Assembly: GCA_005281725.1 (NCBI GenBank)
Contig: SSBO01000012.1
Location: forward strand, 12,077,851-12,141,850
From: Wuchereria bancrofti
Lineage: Eukaryota; Nematoda; Chromadorea; Rhabditida; Onchocercidae
DNA: 64,000 bases
Direction of reading: 5' to 3'
A model generated the notes under the pieces. It worked only from the letters and a program-made list of their open reading frames with translations, had not been told where the DNA came from and made no database searches. Below are positions 52,176 through 64,000 of this stretch, piece after piece (position 1 is the stretch's first letter; each line of letters starts with the position of its first letter). A program made the position numbers and the translations under genes.

Positions 52176-54773
52176 CTATAAAAGTGATTTAAATCCATTT
52201 TCAACATTTTGATGTAATCTTGCTATTAGCATTGAATAAGTGCAATTTGCAATGAATTTTGCCTGATATTTTTGTAAATAATGGCCTTCATTTTCAAAAC
52301 AAACTGAAAAAGATCGGTCTGTTTGGGCATACTGTTTCGGAATATAATCCAGCACTGACGGCATATTACTTTCTGTTGTTGATGAACAACTCTGAAAAAA
52401 AAAATTTTTAGTTAGCAATTTTTTTTTTTGCACATATTCTTTTCGGACGACCTGTATGTATGTACATATTTGTTTCACATATTCTTAATACATATATAAA
52501 AATCAAATGAATCAGTATTATACTAGGAAGTAATCTTTCATAATTGATAATTTCGGTAACTCTATATAAAAATACTAAAAAAAAACTGATAAATATCGAA
52601 AGTTATCAAGCATAAATAATAGGCTTAACACAAGAAATAAAAGTTACTGAATGACTGGTATTATGATTATCCTTCTAGAAGCTAATAGTTAATCCAACTT
52701 ATATCTCTCAAGAAAAAAATTACATCCTTGCAAAAAAAAGTAAATAGAAAGAAATAATTATAGAAATAAAAAGAGAGGTATATTTTACTAAAGCACTGCT
52801 TACCATATGGCTGATATTATCGAAAAGTGATGCAAACTGTTGACTGACTGATATCTCAATAAGATGATCCAACGCTGAGTAAGCAATCAAAACCTGCAAG
52901 GATATAAGTTAATCTGAATATGAATATAAAAATTGTGCAAGATGTATCTGCCATAAAAAAGTATGGTGATTATAACTTTTGATATCAAATAAAGAAAAGA
53001 TCAAAAGAGGAGGAATTAAAATCCTAAACCTTAATAATTTCAAAATCATACTTTTGTTTTATTGTTATTCAACATATTGATATATCTCATTTGGTCTGTC
53101 AGATCAATATTGGCTGTTAATTTAAGACAAATTGCAGCTTCATCACCATTTTTCACTTTCATTTTCAACATTTGAAATACTAAAAACAAATCTGGAATGA
53201 AGAACAAGAAAGATCAAAAGGTATGATTTTGTTAATTTTAGAAGATAATAAATTCTCAAGTACAGTGAAATGAATGTATAAATGTAATCAAGTAGCTCAA
53301 ATTTAAATTACAAAATTTCCTAATATTTTTGGAAATGCTTATTGTGTAGATGCAAGTATGACTTAATAATACATACTTCTATAAAATAAATATCGTAAAA
53401 TAAAACGAAATATCTTGAATGTTTCCCAAAGCCATAATCCAAAAATGATCAACCATGTAGGCTTAATGCTGTGGTGAACTTTAATACCTAATGGATTAAT
53501 TAGTGCAACACCTTTACACCGATCCTGAAAGCATCATTTAAAGTAAATAATAGAATTTTTGACAAAGTCCTAATTTTTGTGACAATAATAAATTCAAAAT
53601 GGAACTGTAATTTTTTTTTGATAATGAATTCGAACTGCAAGTGTTGCCTGCACTTAAAAAAAGTGGATTCAAGGACTGAAATAATTATGCATCTTTTATT
53701 TACTCATTTTACTACCAAGATCTAACCGGATTTCTTGCAGCCAATCGAAGAGCATTTTCCGATCCTCTGCTATGGCCTAAGAATACAATATTATCACCAA
53801 CATCCATCATATTGATAATTTTTTGAACAAATTGCATACGCTCCTCATTAGTATAATTTAATTCTTCATGATCTACAAAACAATTTTCTTTTTTCGGCAG
53901 AAAAAAAAACAAATTGAAATATTTTACTTACTTTTTCATTTTATGCTGCAAATTCTTACTTTAGTTTTGAACATTTAACTAATTATTCATATTATCATTG
54001 AAAATGAAAGAAAAAACAGAAAGATGACAACACATTTCCGTTGTAATTAATGAACACATTACAATTAATTAATCGCCATTAAATTAATCATAATTGAGTC
54101 TGTTCATGAATTATATTATAAATATAAAGTAATCGTGTATTCAGTAACATTTTTTGAAGCCAAAAAAGAAAAGGTATACGTGAGGTATAGCCTTGGCCTG
54201 GAAAATTGATGCCTATAAAACGAATTCCATAACTATGTAAATATGGCAAAATATATTTGAAATCATTATGTGAGCCTGGTGAACCGTGACAACCCACAAC
54301 AGTTCCAATACAGGATCCATCTGGAAGACTGTCCTGTAAATTATTAGTACTTAATCAATCTGATATTATTATATGATCAATCAAAAATGTAATATAAAAG
54401 TATTTCCGGTAAAAAAAAATATTCAATAGAAAAAGTTTTATATTTATGCAAAATATCATTATGTAACAAATAGAAATACAACTAAGTAATAAGCATCTTG
54501 AAAAAATTAAAAAATTTACAATATTATTAAAATGAATAGAAAAAAAAGAGGAGTATCAAGAATAACCTGCACAACAGCATCCACATCAATTGATTTTCGG
54601 TCAAAAAAATCAATTCGTATACGCAATGTCCGTAGCACTGATGGTACTTCCTCTAATTTCATAGGCAATTTTTGGTTGCCTATTGATCTTAGAGTACTCA
54701 TTGCTGGGTGAGTAAAACGGTTGCTCGTTTGACTTACGTTAGGTAGAAAGAATTTGATCAAAACATTGACAAA
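52176..54773 (-). CDS. Alpha/beta hydrolase, nematode DUF1057 type
   Basis: Exons: 54773-54567, 54333-54180, 53872-53727, 53524-53377, 53179-53052, 52893-52804, 52391-52176; phases agree. The first in-frame Met is at 54701-54699, giving 338 aa; the 24 codons before it, after a TTTTTTAG acceptor at 54774, are open, so a leader exon is possible. The oxyanion-hole motif HGSPGSHND is at residues 61-69, and the nucleophile elbow GHSRG gives Ser131. A hydrophobic cap helix (TWLIIFGLWLWE) follows, then AYSALDH (Asp246) and NEGH (His304) as likely acid and base. The HGSPGSHNDF/GHSRGSENA pair is typical of the nematode-expanded DUF1057 hydrolases, whose substrates are unknown. With no signal peptide seen, it is probably intracellular. 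Confidence 0.88.
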
Positions 54774-57528
54774 CTAAAAAAAAGAAAGAAAAAAAAAACA
54801 ATCGATTTTGAAATAATATGGGATTTTTTTAGAGATGAAATTCTTTCGTTGAAAACGAGGATCATTATTTGATGAACTGTCCATAAAAAATGTTATCCTT
54901 TTCTCAATTTCTTTTTTTTTTTTTAAACAACTAGAAACTTAAATAACATTCAACCATTCCATTTCTTTATCACATTTGTTTGCTATTATTATTATTACTA
55001 TTATTTACAACTATTATCATTTTCATTACCCTCAGACACTTTTCAATAAATAGAATGTCTTATCGTTGATAATAGGAGAATAATTTTTCATAAAATAAAC
55101 AATGTATCAGTTAAAAGTAAACGAATTAGTAAATGAAGCAACACATTTAATATTGTAATAAAACGAATGTAAGAAAAAAAACGATATAAATGAATGAAAT
55201 AATTATGAGTGTTTCAGATGAACATGCATTCAGTGTATGAAATCAGAAAGGAAATAACAAAAATTAATTAAATTAGTATCAAAGTATCTCTTTTCTTCTT
55301 TACACTTCAATCTCTCCCACCCACTATTTACATTTTTTGTGATACCATAAACTTGCCACAAAGCTTAAAATTACATTCATTTATCATCCCACTTTTTCTC
55401 ATTTTAACATTCAACATTCTTTTGCCATGAATAATAATAGATGTGATCCTACTTGAATGAATCGGTCTCTAATTTCAATCATCAATTTGTTTAACTTGTC
55501 ATAATAAGTATGCAATTAGCACCACTTTTGTGTTATTTTAATTCTAATGTAATTAATCTCTTTATTAAATCATAATAATTATTATTGTAATTATTATCTT
55601 CTTTTATTAGCTCATAATAAATCGTTTCATTTATAACTGTGAAAACTATAAAACCAAATTTATTTTTCATTTTTTTATTTTTTGAAATGAAAAAAGAAAA
55701 TGAGATTAACACATGTAAAATTGCACTACTGGCATACCGACATGAAAGTAACAAACGATAACAATGAGTTAAATGATGAAATTTAACAAATATTAAGTAA
55801 TTTTATAAATGTAGCGAAATGAAGGATGAGTGAGAATAAGGGAAATCACAAATATAGTAGTCGGAACAGAAAACTGATAGACTAGTGATAAAATGGTAAT
55901 GATAAATAGAATGGGCAATGGAGACAGCTTACTAAATTCGCCAATATTTGAAGTAACATATTGAATGAGTTAGTTAATCAAGAGATTTGATTTGCTAATA
56001 TCAGTTGCAAATTTGCTTACAATCAGGAAGGAGAAAAGAAAGAAGGAATGATAATTATTTAAATAGAGAATCTTATTTAAATAGAGAAATTATTTAAATG
56101 GAAAATTTTAAGTAGAGAAATTTGCTATGTTTTTCTCACTCTTAAATTAAAAAATATTCCAGAAATGATCATACAAGTAACAGAAAAGTAATTTGATCGA
56201 TGAAACGTGTGGATAAGTATCATTCTGACGTCTCGAAATTATCGGTGAGAGGGTTGTTTATTTATGGCAGGTCATAAATTGATTGGTGCGAAGATTGTTT
56301 AAATAAAGCAAAAAAAAAAATGCTAACCAAAACGTAAAGTAAGAGAGCTGCAAATGAGACCTGAATTTAAGTTAACCACTTATTACAAAATGAATAACTC
56401 TATTTAATCTGCTGCGACTTTATTGTATAATTCCAATAATTTCGTTACTATTGAAATAAAAGTTTATTTTCCCAATAACCTATTTTGGATTTAAATGAAT
56501 TAAAACTAATTATTTTGACGATTAATTCAAGCGATAATTAGCTCTTCATAGAATTTGTATTCATTAAATTATAAAGATGGCGCCGGGATCAAAATATGAA
56601 ATCAGCTGCATTTATAACAAACAAAAGGATTCAACCATTTGCATAATGTTTGAAAGATAAATGTTAATATCAAACACTGGAAATTCAATAGCCATTATTA
56701 TAGATCTCGAAATAATAATGCTAATTTCAGAGATCAATTTTACAAGTAATTACTATTACATCTTGAATTCCCCCTCCCCCCTCAAAAAAAAAGAAAAAAG
56801 GAAAAAAAAATTGGAACAAACACAAAAAAATTAGAATACCTTGTTATTTTTGGGTAGAATGCATGGGAAAATGAACAAAAAATGAATGAGAGAAATGAAG
56901 CAATTGGCGTAGCATTCAATCATTTATCATTTTAGTTTCACTAGCTGGTACAGTGAAACTACTCTTCATTGTTCTTATGATAAAAAAAAAATAAAAAAAA
57001 AGAAAAGAAGATGACGAGGAAATATCAGTTAAAGCGATTAAAAACTATTTCGTTGCTCTAAAGATTCTTTATTAGTTTCAATAAACAGTAATAATAAAAA
57101 TAATTTACATTATTTTAGTGCTATTTTATCTAAAAAAAAAGTGAAACGAGTTGTAGAAAGAATTCTCGTAAAATCTTGTTGGTTTTCCAAAAAAATTTTA
57201 AAACGCATTTTTTCTTTTTCTCAAATTATACAATTTCGAGTAACTGAATCACTAGTTAATTAGTAAATTAATCAATTAACCAGTATGTTCCCATTAACAA
57301 CCATTTGCAAGCAGACACTGTCTAATATTTTAATCAATTCGAACGGTTAAATGTTGTTAATGTATGCTTTGAAATGCATTTTCCACTTTATTTCAGAAAT
57401 TTGTTCCTCTTTTTTTTTTCTGATCAATCATTCAAATTTTAAGTTTTTACAATATCAAATGACGGAATAAAGTCATATAATTAATTAGTAAAATAGTAAC
57501 AGCTATTAAAAGATAATAATAATGATAT

Positions 57529-57554
57529 TAATAATAATAATAATAATAATAATN
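57529..57554. repeat. (AAT)n microsatellite ending at an N
   Basis: ATT/AAT units abut the single unresolved base at 57554, which indicates an assembly join in a simple repeat. The frame read through it is not meaningful. Confidence 0.75.
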
Positions 57555-58662
57555 ACAGTTAGAACGAAATCACTCGTCAAATTTCAATATTATATAACTA
57601 AAGCTCAGAATGTTTCAGATGATATGCACAGAGGAGGAACATCGAAGAGTATTACCCAAATCAGCATTTTGTTATATTTCATGATAATTTCATCAATTGC
57701 CTTATACTTACTCGCTGTATAATAATATAGATCCAATATGAATTAGCACCACTTGCGTAATCTAGAAAGTCTCAAAGATGTCTGAAAAATTAATTTAAGA
57801 GGTCTGGAAATCTCGGTCTAATATAATCTATTATTGATAAAAGCTTTTATTAAAATGTCCCCGTTACATGCGAGTTAATAACGAAATTTATTGCCACATG
57901 ATACACCGTATGTACACAACTTAGAAGAAAAAAAGAAACAAGACCTTGCAGTTGATTTTAATTTAATCCTCTCAGGATAAAATTAGTTTTTAGAAATGGA
58001 TATATGCTGATGAAATTCCTGAATATTTTCATAGACAACAATATTTCAGCAAAACCAACAAAATTCACTTATTGTTTCGTAATTGTATTCGTAGTAACAA
58101 TTTCAACTCATTCATTAAATTTTACAAATATAATACATATCTACCCTTTCAGCCATATATGATTGTTGCTTGTATATTATTTTGTCACACATCGATTATT
58201 TTCACTTAAATTATCCCCTGAACCTTTACATAACATATGTCATAACGTGAACCCTCATTGTCTCTATGTCGAACTCCTGCAGTTCTTTTAAAATCCACTT
58301 TGATTTAACTTTTGCTTTACCTTCATTCCAACTATATCAGTTCAACACTTTCTCAAAAATAAATGATGAGTGTGATGCTGCATCCCAAACATTCGTGAAA
58401 CATTGCAACAAACATCACTATGCTTCGTGAATTCAAAGAGATCCTTTTCTTTAAAAATATTGTCAAAAAAGAAAAAAAGACAAAAAAAACCGATTTTGAC
58501 ATAATTGTTTCAAGATGATACGCATAATTTGTAAGAAAAGGTTTCAGAAGATGGGAATTCGGTCATTCGTGAAGTGAACCATCAGATACTTCCTGCACTG
58601 CATAACACCAAACTTTTATAGGATATTCAAATTGATACTATTTTCAACTTACTGACTAACAC

Positions 58663-58959
58663 ATGACAATATCAGTCCGTTTGCTTAAAATTTCTGATAT
58701 ATGTCTACCAGCCACTCGCTGGTTTTCGCAACATAATAACACGATAAGGTCAAATTTCGTGGATGAGCCAGGTAAATTCCGAATCCCGTGCGATTTTATA
58801 TCAATGGCGAAGTACTACTGGGAGGTATTGAAAAATAAGTCAAATAACTGCACTTTCGAATTTTCTAAATTTTCTACCAACGAAGAAAAGCTTATTCCTA
58901 TCCTCGGAATGATTACGAATATTGATCATGTCAAAATTTACTCAAATAATTTTTCCTAG
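58663..58959 (+). CDS. Hypothetical 98-aa open frame
   Basis: ATG at 58663 and TAG at 58957-58959. The translation is mixed in composition (DICLPATRWFSQ, DFISMAKYYWEVL), unlike the low-complexity frames elsewhere. A strong donor (TAG/GTAAGAAA) starts exactly after the stop. No signal peptide or known domain. It may be an exon, a real small protein or chance. Confidence 0.25.
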   Translation: MTISVRLLKISDICLPATRWFSQHNNTIRSNFVDEPGKFRIPCDFISMAKYYWEVLKNKSNNCTFEFSKFSTNEEKLIPILGMITNIDHVKIYSNNFS

Positions 58960-59111
58960 GTAAGAAATATATTCATCGTTTATGTTGCTCACTAAATATA
59001 TCATACAATTAATGGTGGTAAATTTCAAGCAAATTACGAATGTTTTATAAAAGTGAGATATATGTTATCATGAGCAAAACAAGGACTTAATTGATTTCTT
59101 TTTTCATGACT

Positions 59112-62100
59112 CTATGTTGCCTTTTCAGCCATGGATGGAAAGAAATTTATCAATTTTGGGATTACTACATATTGTATCTTACGACCCTTTGATGCTTTCG
59201 TATCGACTTTTCTCTTGTTGACCATTTCTGTTGTAATTTCTGTATTTCCAACCACTGCCTTAAATGAAATACATTAGCAGTTGTGTCAATATGAAGGATA
59301 ATAAAGTTAATTTTGCTAAAATTACATATTTCTATATGAAACAGTGCATGTAGCGGAACGTCAGAATTTCTCTCTCTGATCCACTGAAAGGACAGACAAA
59401 AGATGAACTAAAATAGCAAAGAAAACTTAAAAAGAATAATATGTATAGAGGAACGTGATGAAAGACGATATAAAAAGCAGATGAAGAATTAATTCCTTGA
59501 CTAAAAATGAAAGTCAGTATTTAAATAAATTATACGAAACCATTACATGATATCGATACCTCAAAACGCGGCATAGCTTTATTAAATTTTGCCAAGAANT
59601 GTATAGAGGAACGTGATGAAAGACGATATAAAAAGCAGATGAAGAATTAATTCCTTGACTAAAAATGAAAGTCAGTATTTAAATAAATTATACGAAACCA
59701 TTACATGATATCGATACCTCAAAACGCGGCATAGCTTTATTAAATTTTGCCAAGAAACCTTTACCTGCTCATTTCTGCAAGGTCAATCACATTAGTTGAT
59801 CTCCTTTCAATAGGTTCCTTTAGTAGCTGTTGGTAAAAATCGTCGTCATCAAATATTTCTGCATCGTGATTATTCTGGAACCAATTATTAAATCTAAGTA
59901 AGGTTCGAGAGAAATTATTCAGATGTCAAGAAAAAATTAAAATTTGGCAACTCACGCCTTCATCGCCTCCATTCGATTGACATCATGCCGCTTCATTTTC
60001 TACGTAACAATCGGTGTTCTTCATTCATTATATAAAAAAGATCAATGTCCAAAACACTAATTATGCAAATACCTATTTATATTCCAAGATCGGCCTCAAG
60101 TAGAAATATGCATATTTGTCGCTGAAAAGCGAGAAGCTGTAAATGAAGCATCTCTTTGTTCATAGATTAACCTCGCTTTACTCACATTATACCGTATGAG
60201 ATATGTGAGAATTAAATGCATGTAATAGATATTGTAACAAAGAAATATCTATCCTTAAACAAATTTCCTTTATTCTCAAATTCACATTTATCCAACACCA
60301 TCTCTTAATTGCAATTAATCATTTTTTACAGTTGTATATTTATAGTGTGGTTGGAGTTTCAGCTCTCTAGTAATGTTTAGCGTTTTATAACTGTGTAGCA
60401 TCTGTGCGATATGTATAATGCGCTATTATGATGTTGATTTGTTTTATGTTAAATAAAGGTTTAATTACCCAAGTTTGAGGTTTCACGACAATATTGCTTG
60501 GAATGTATCAGTTGGTTGGAAAAAACCACTTCCAAAAGTAATTGAAAAAAAAAGTGCACCTACCATAAAAAAAGTATTTTACTTGTTCAATCTTCAACAC
60601 AACAGATTCAAAACCACTGAAATCTTTCTTCTTTTTTTTATTATGCCGATAGTATTCAGTGTTGCTCTTTCGTCCCATTTTGATAACGTAGATCTAAACA
60701 GTGACTTTGAAATGACTAAAAACTAATGATAAAACTTATGAATTAGCGTTGCTGAAATAAGTTAATCTCACCGAAATGCTGTAAATCGTTCATGACGTTT
60801 TTCGTATTCCTTCGTTAATTCTTTCAGCTTAGCTTCTTTCTTTTGCCTAAGATCTACCGATCACGATTCACTGTTTCGTTATCGTATGTGATGCTATAAC
60901 AAATATTTGCTCAGCTGTTTCTACAACGTTATATCATGCGAAGTTCGATACTCGTATTACTTTTTTAATAACTGAAAGCTTAAAAATCCATCAGCAGGAA
61001 AATAGAAATGACAATATTACAAAATTCGGTGAAACTTGCCTTGCATTTGACAAGCACATATCAAAATCTCTCTCACTCTCTTTGGTGTCAGATTCTATTG
61101 CACTGTCGTCTTCCTCATTACAATCGATCAAACTTTCAAATTCCTCATCGTCTGAATTTTCGACTCCTGAAAAACAGATTAGTATGTGCCCATTAAAAAA
61201 GAGAAATTTCTAAATCAAAAGCATCTCAAATGAATATTTTAAAGAACATATTTTTTTCACAATTGTCGTCAGACAAGCCTTTCGTCTGCTTCGCTGATTT
61301 TAACAGTTTATCTTCCACTGTCGTAAATATTTCATTCAGTTGTTCTAAATTCTTTTACACTGAAAATAACTTTTCCAAAAAGTCTTTTTTGCACTTCTTA
61401 AAAAAGAAATTAAGCTATGAAAACCCTAAAAAATAAGCAAAAAAAAGAAAAGAAATGACTGAATAATGAAAAGTGAATAATTAGTTTGTGTTTCTTCAAG
61501 AAAAAAAACTGTATTTCAGAAGTCTTCTTTCTCAAATACTTTTTTTCAAAAAAATCCTTGAAGAATTTTCTAGAAAAGAATTGAACTGTACCAATTATGC
61601 AATTTTTTTTGGTGTCAACACGTGCTGATTGCAGCAACTTCTTGGCAAGTTGATCTCTCGGAAGTTGAATGAATGTTCGCAGTGCAGCATGTGACAGGAT
61701 ATGCAGTTGCATCAATCGGTCCCAACTCATCAATTGCTTTTGAACACTTTCAGCTATAATTAAGAAGGCATACTTTCAAAAATGAATATGAAGTAAAACA
61801 AACAGCTTAAATGTCCTTGTGCTTCCAGAGATTTTTATTTAAGAGTATCAGTATGAGTCCGGACTTTACTGTTCTGAAATAATAACAAAAATTGCGTCAT
61901 TATTACCAAAAAATTTTAAATTAGTTAACAAATCGAAAAAAAAATCGCTTAAATGGATATAAACTTTAAAAAATGGACCTAGACGGAAAACGTTCATGAG
62001 TTTACGAGAAGAAAAGTTCATGAGTTTACTAGGCTCTGTCCAGTAATACCAAAGCGTAAACTGTAAATTTTCCAGTCGCAACTAGGGTCATAATTTTTAT

Positions 62101-63240
62101 ATTAAGTAACAACTGCTGACTTGTAAAGTAAAATAATAAAAATGCCTTTCCCACGTTGCGTACCATTCGAGATCGTTATCACACCGTTGGCAGCAACATT
62201 CTCATTCTTCGATTGCGAATGCTTAGAATCTTCTCTCTCTATAAAATTATGCTTAAACTTTCGCTTATTCTTATTTAATACAAATCTCTTGACATTAGCA
62301 TTGCCTTAAAGGTAAGAGGAAAACTTCTATTATGAATAATGATAATTCTAGATTAAATGGATGGTGCAATACTTTGAGCGGAGTATTTTCAGTTCTACGG
62401 TTGTCTCATACATGATTAAACTTCATTACGAATTTATACCTTCGCTTTCAACATTATTGTCAGCAGAAAATGATTCTTAATCCGCACTATTGCCAACACT
62501 ATTACTATCACTGCTGTCTTCCTCGTTCTCTAGATCATCTGTACGAAAGTCATCTATAAAAGATATTTTCTGATGAGATAATCAAGCTAATAATATTGCA
62601 ATATATCCTACACAAATATTATTTAAAAGACGAATAAGTCATAAGTACGCAAATGACAAATATATGACCAGCTTCACTGATGTACTGAACGGTAGCAAGG
62701 AATAATCGATCTGATGACTACACAGTTCAAGTGATAGAGTAATCAGAGAATTTCACAACTAAATAATTGTGACAAACCAAAATTCATTTCTAATTAAATC
62801 TGTTATAGGCATTCATCGCTAAGCGAACGATTTATAGATAATAAACTAAAAACAAATTTGTTTTTCACTAATTCAAAAGAATTCAAATTAGAATAACTAA
62901 CCTGGATTTTCATTGATCTCAGTGGTTGCATCAAGTCTCATGTGTGCTAGATCGGATATACTATCACCAGTAAAAACATTTTTTAATGATACTTTCTGAC
63001 CTACATAACGTTCATCTCTTAGCTCTTGAGTTGCAATTATTCGTTTCAAAAAAAAAAAATTTTGTCGTTTCAAAAAATTTTATCTGAAGATTGGTCACCC
63101 ACTGACTAAATTCCAAAACAATACGAGTTTCTTATCATTCCTACATATTAAAATCTGGCAAATAATTAAATGATGTGTTTGGTCTCACATTTTCGAATTG
63201 CTCCCATAGCTATTTTTTCAGCAGAAGGATAAACACATTC
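59112..63240 (-). pseudogene. AATF: AATF/Bfr2 (Traube) ribosome-biogenesis gene, multiply disrupted
   Basis: Minus-strand pieces in family order: about 63240-63191 (AMGAIRK), about 63050-62902 (ELRDERYVG), 62553-62440 (acidic), 62238-62146, 61753-61622 (LMSWDRLMQLHI), 61344-about 61265, 61166-61052 (acidic), 60846-60772 (YEKRHERFTAFR), 60693-60583 (LSKWDERATL, then FSGFESVVLKIEQ), 59999-59956, 59874-59765 ([16 protein letters not shown]) and 59258-59112 (QWLEIQKLQQK, then VDTKASKGRK). These match AATF, a nucleolar small-subunit processome factor, along its length. Lesions: in-frame TAA at 62479-62477; frameshifts in A runs near 60635 and 59235; a GC instead of GT donor at 62145; a phase clash at 59956; one conserved helical segment not found; early stop. 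An assembly join lies in its last intron. Pseudogene is favoured, but an active gene in poor sequence is possible. Confidence 0.75.
59442..59756. repeat. Exact 157-bp duplication across an N (probable assembly artefact)
   Basis: 59442-59598 and 59600-59756 are identical by eye and separated only by N at 59599. This is what two overlapping contig ends left unmerged look like. The duplication lies in an intron of the AATF locus, so it should not change the coding sequence. Confidence 0.9.
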
Positions 63241-64000
63241 TTAATAGAAAGGTAAACACAATGATAGCGCTTATTTTTATAAATTTTATGAATGACATTA
63301 TCTTTACAATTATAGCGGATTTATATCAATTTATTTTCTAATTTTTAACGGTATTGACAAAGACATCAAATCTCATGTGCTTTAGATTTAACATAATATT
63401 AAAAATTTCTTCTATAACAATTAACAATCAAATTAATTAACATCTAGTGAACAAATAAATTAGTCAAACTTCACATTTCAATACACTACAATAAAATGTC
63501 AGATGTATATGTTTCTCGTCAAACATAATGCATAGAGCATTCGGTATACAGAGAATCATTAATAAAAGATAATTTCACTGAGTCGACTTATAAAATTCAC
63601 AAAATCATTCGCATAAACTTTAATTTTGAGAGCGGCTAGGTTGGATGTATTACATGATACGATACTTATTACACTGTAGCCCATTTTCATTATACTTTAA
63701 GATTAGAAGCTGTTTCTTTGTGGCTTTTGTTTATGATTGTCTTATATGTATAGTGTTTCTTTTGATGATTCATTGATAATTGCTTTTTTTTTGCTTTTTT
63801 ATTGGTAGTAACATAACTTTTTTTCTTATGCACTTTTTCCCTATGCACTGGTATATCGAATATACCTCTAAGGCTTTTGACTATCCTGATTGTTATTCTA
63901 TGTTTCAGGTTTTCTTCTTTGAGTTCTGTTATTACTTTTATTGGTTTTATGTTTTTAATTATTTAATGTTTGCGTATTTTTCCCTCGCTTTTAGGTATTT
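63241..64000. other. AT-rich end of window, no gene seen
   Basis: The last 300 bp become strongly T-rich, resembling the domain near the window start. An upstream AATF first exon may lie beyond. Confidence 0.4.

Larger units (their letters stand above)
54774..59111. other. Intergenic, AT-rich
   Basis: No gene model could be supported except one intact 98-codon frame at 58663-58959. It contains an N join at 57554 and motif repeats of TTATTTAAATAGAGAA at 56055-56130. Confidence 0.4.

Overview
This is a eukaryotic, AT-rich (roughly 70% A+T by eye) nuclear window from a nematode, most likely a clade III/filarial-type worm. The evidence is TTTTCAG/TTTCAG splice acceptors, SL-style trans-splice acceptors a few bases before start codons, a FLP-19-type FMRFamide-like neuropeptide gene, and an alpha/beta hydrolase of the nematode-expanded DUF1057 type. 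All genes are intron-rich, so I rebuilt them exon by exon from splice sites and phase. Most long open frames outside the genes are artefacts of repeats or T-rich sequence. Three single N bases (812, 57554, 59599) mark unresolved assembly joins.

Layout. 1-8.2 kb: repeats only (a satellite-like monomer related to one at 7.87-8.2 kb, a degenerate 230-bp duplication, a GC-rich island next to a poly(T)/N junction, a strongly T-rich domain with degenerate tandem units, and a GTGGTAGCAA-like minisatellite). 8.34-9.38 kb (-): a small three-exon flp-19 neuropeptide precursor, missed by any ORF-length filter. 9.4-22.5 kb: gene-poor, with a nearly perfect (ATCA)n array of about 960 bp at 13.6-14.55 kb. 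22.7-27.6 kb (+): an 11-exon monocarboxylate-transporter-family (SLC16/MCT) gene. 29.8-43.7 kb (+): a LAMMER/CLK dual-specificity kinase with an RS-like first exon, a 1.7-kb second exon and a complete kinase domain. 46.5-48.8 kb (+): proteasome subunit beta type 7 (beta2, pbs-2). 52.2-54.8 kb (-): the DUF1057-type alpha/beta hydrolase. 59.1-63.2 kb (-): an AATF/Bfr2 (Traube) ribosome-biogenesis gene with several lesions, either a pseudogene or sequence carrying assembly errors.

The genes do not form an evident operon. They are housekeeping functions (splicing-factor kinase, proteasome core, ribosome biogenesis), a transporter, a hydrolase and one neuropeptide gene. The most notable points are the cryptic flp-19 gene, the multiply disrupted AATF locus beside an exact 157-bp duplication across an N, the Asn in place of the usual acidic residue at position 53 of the proteasome beta2 S1 pocket, the very long tetranucleotide array, and several short coding-like islands that I could not identify.
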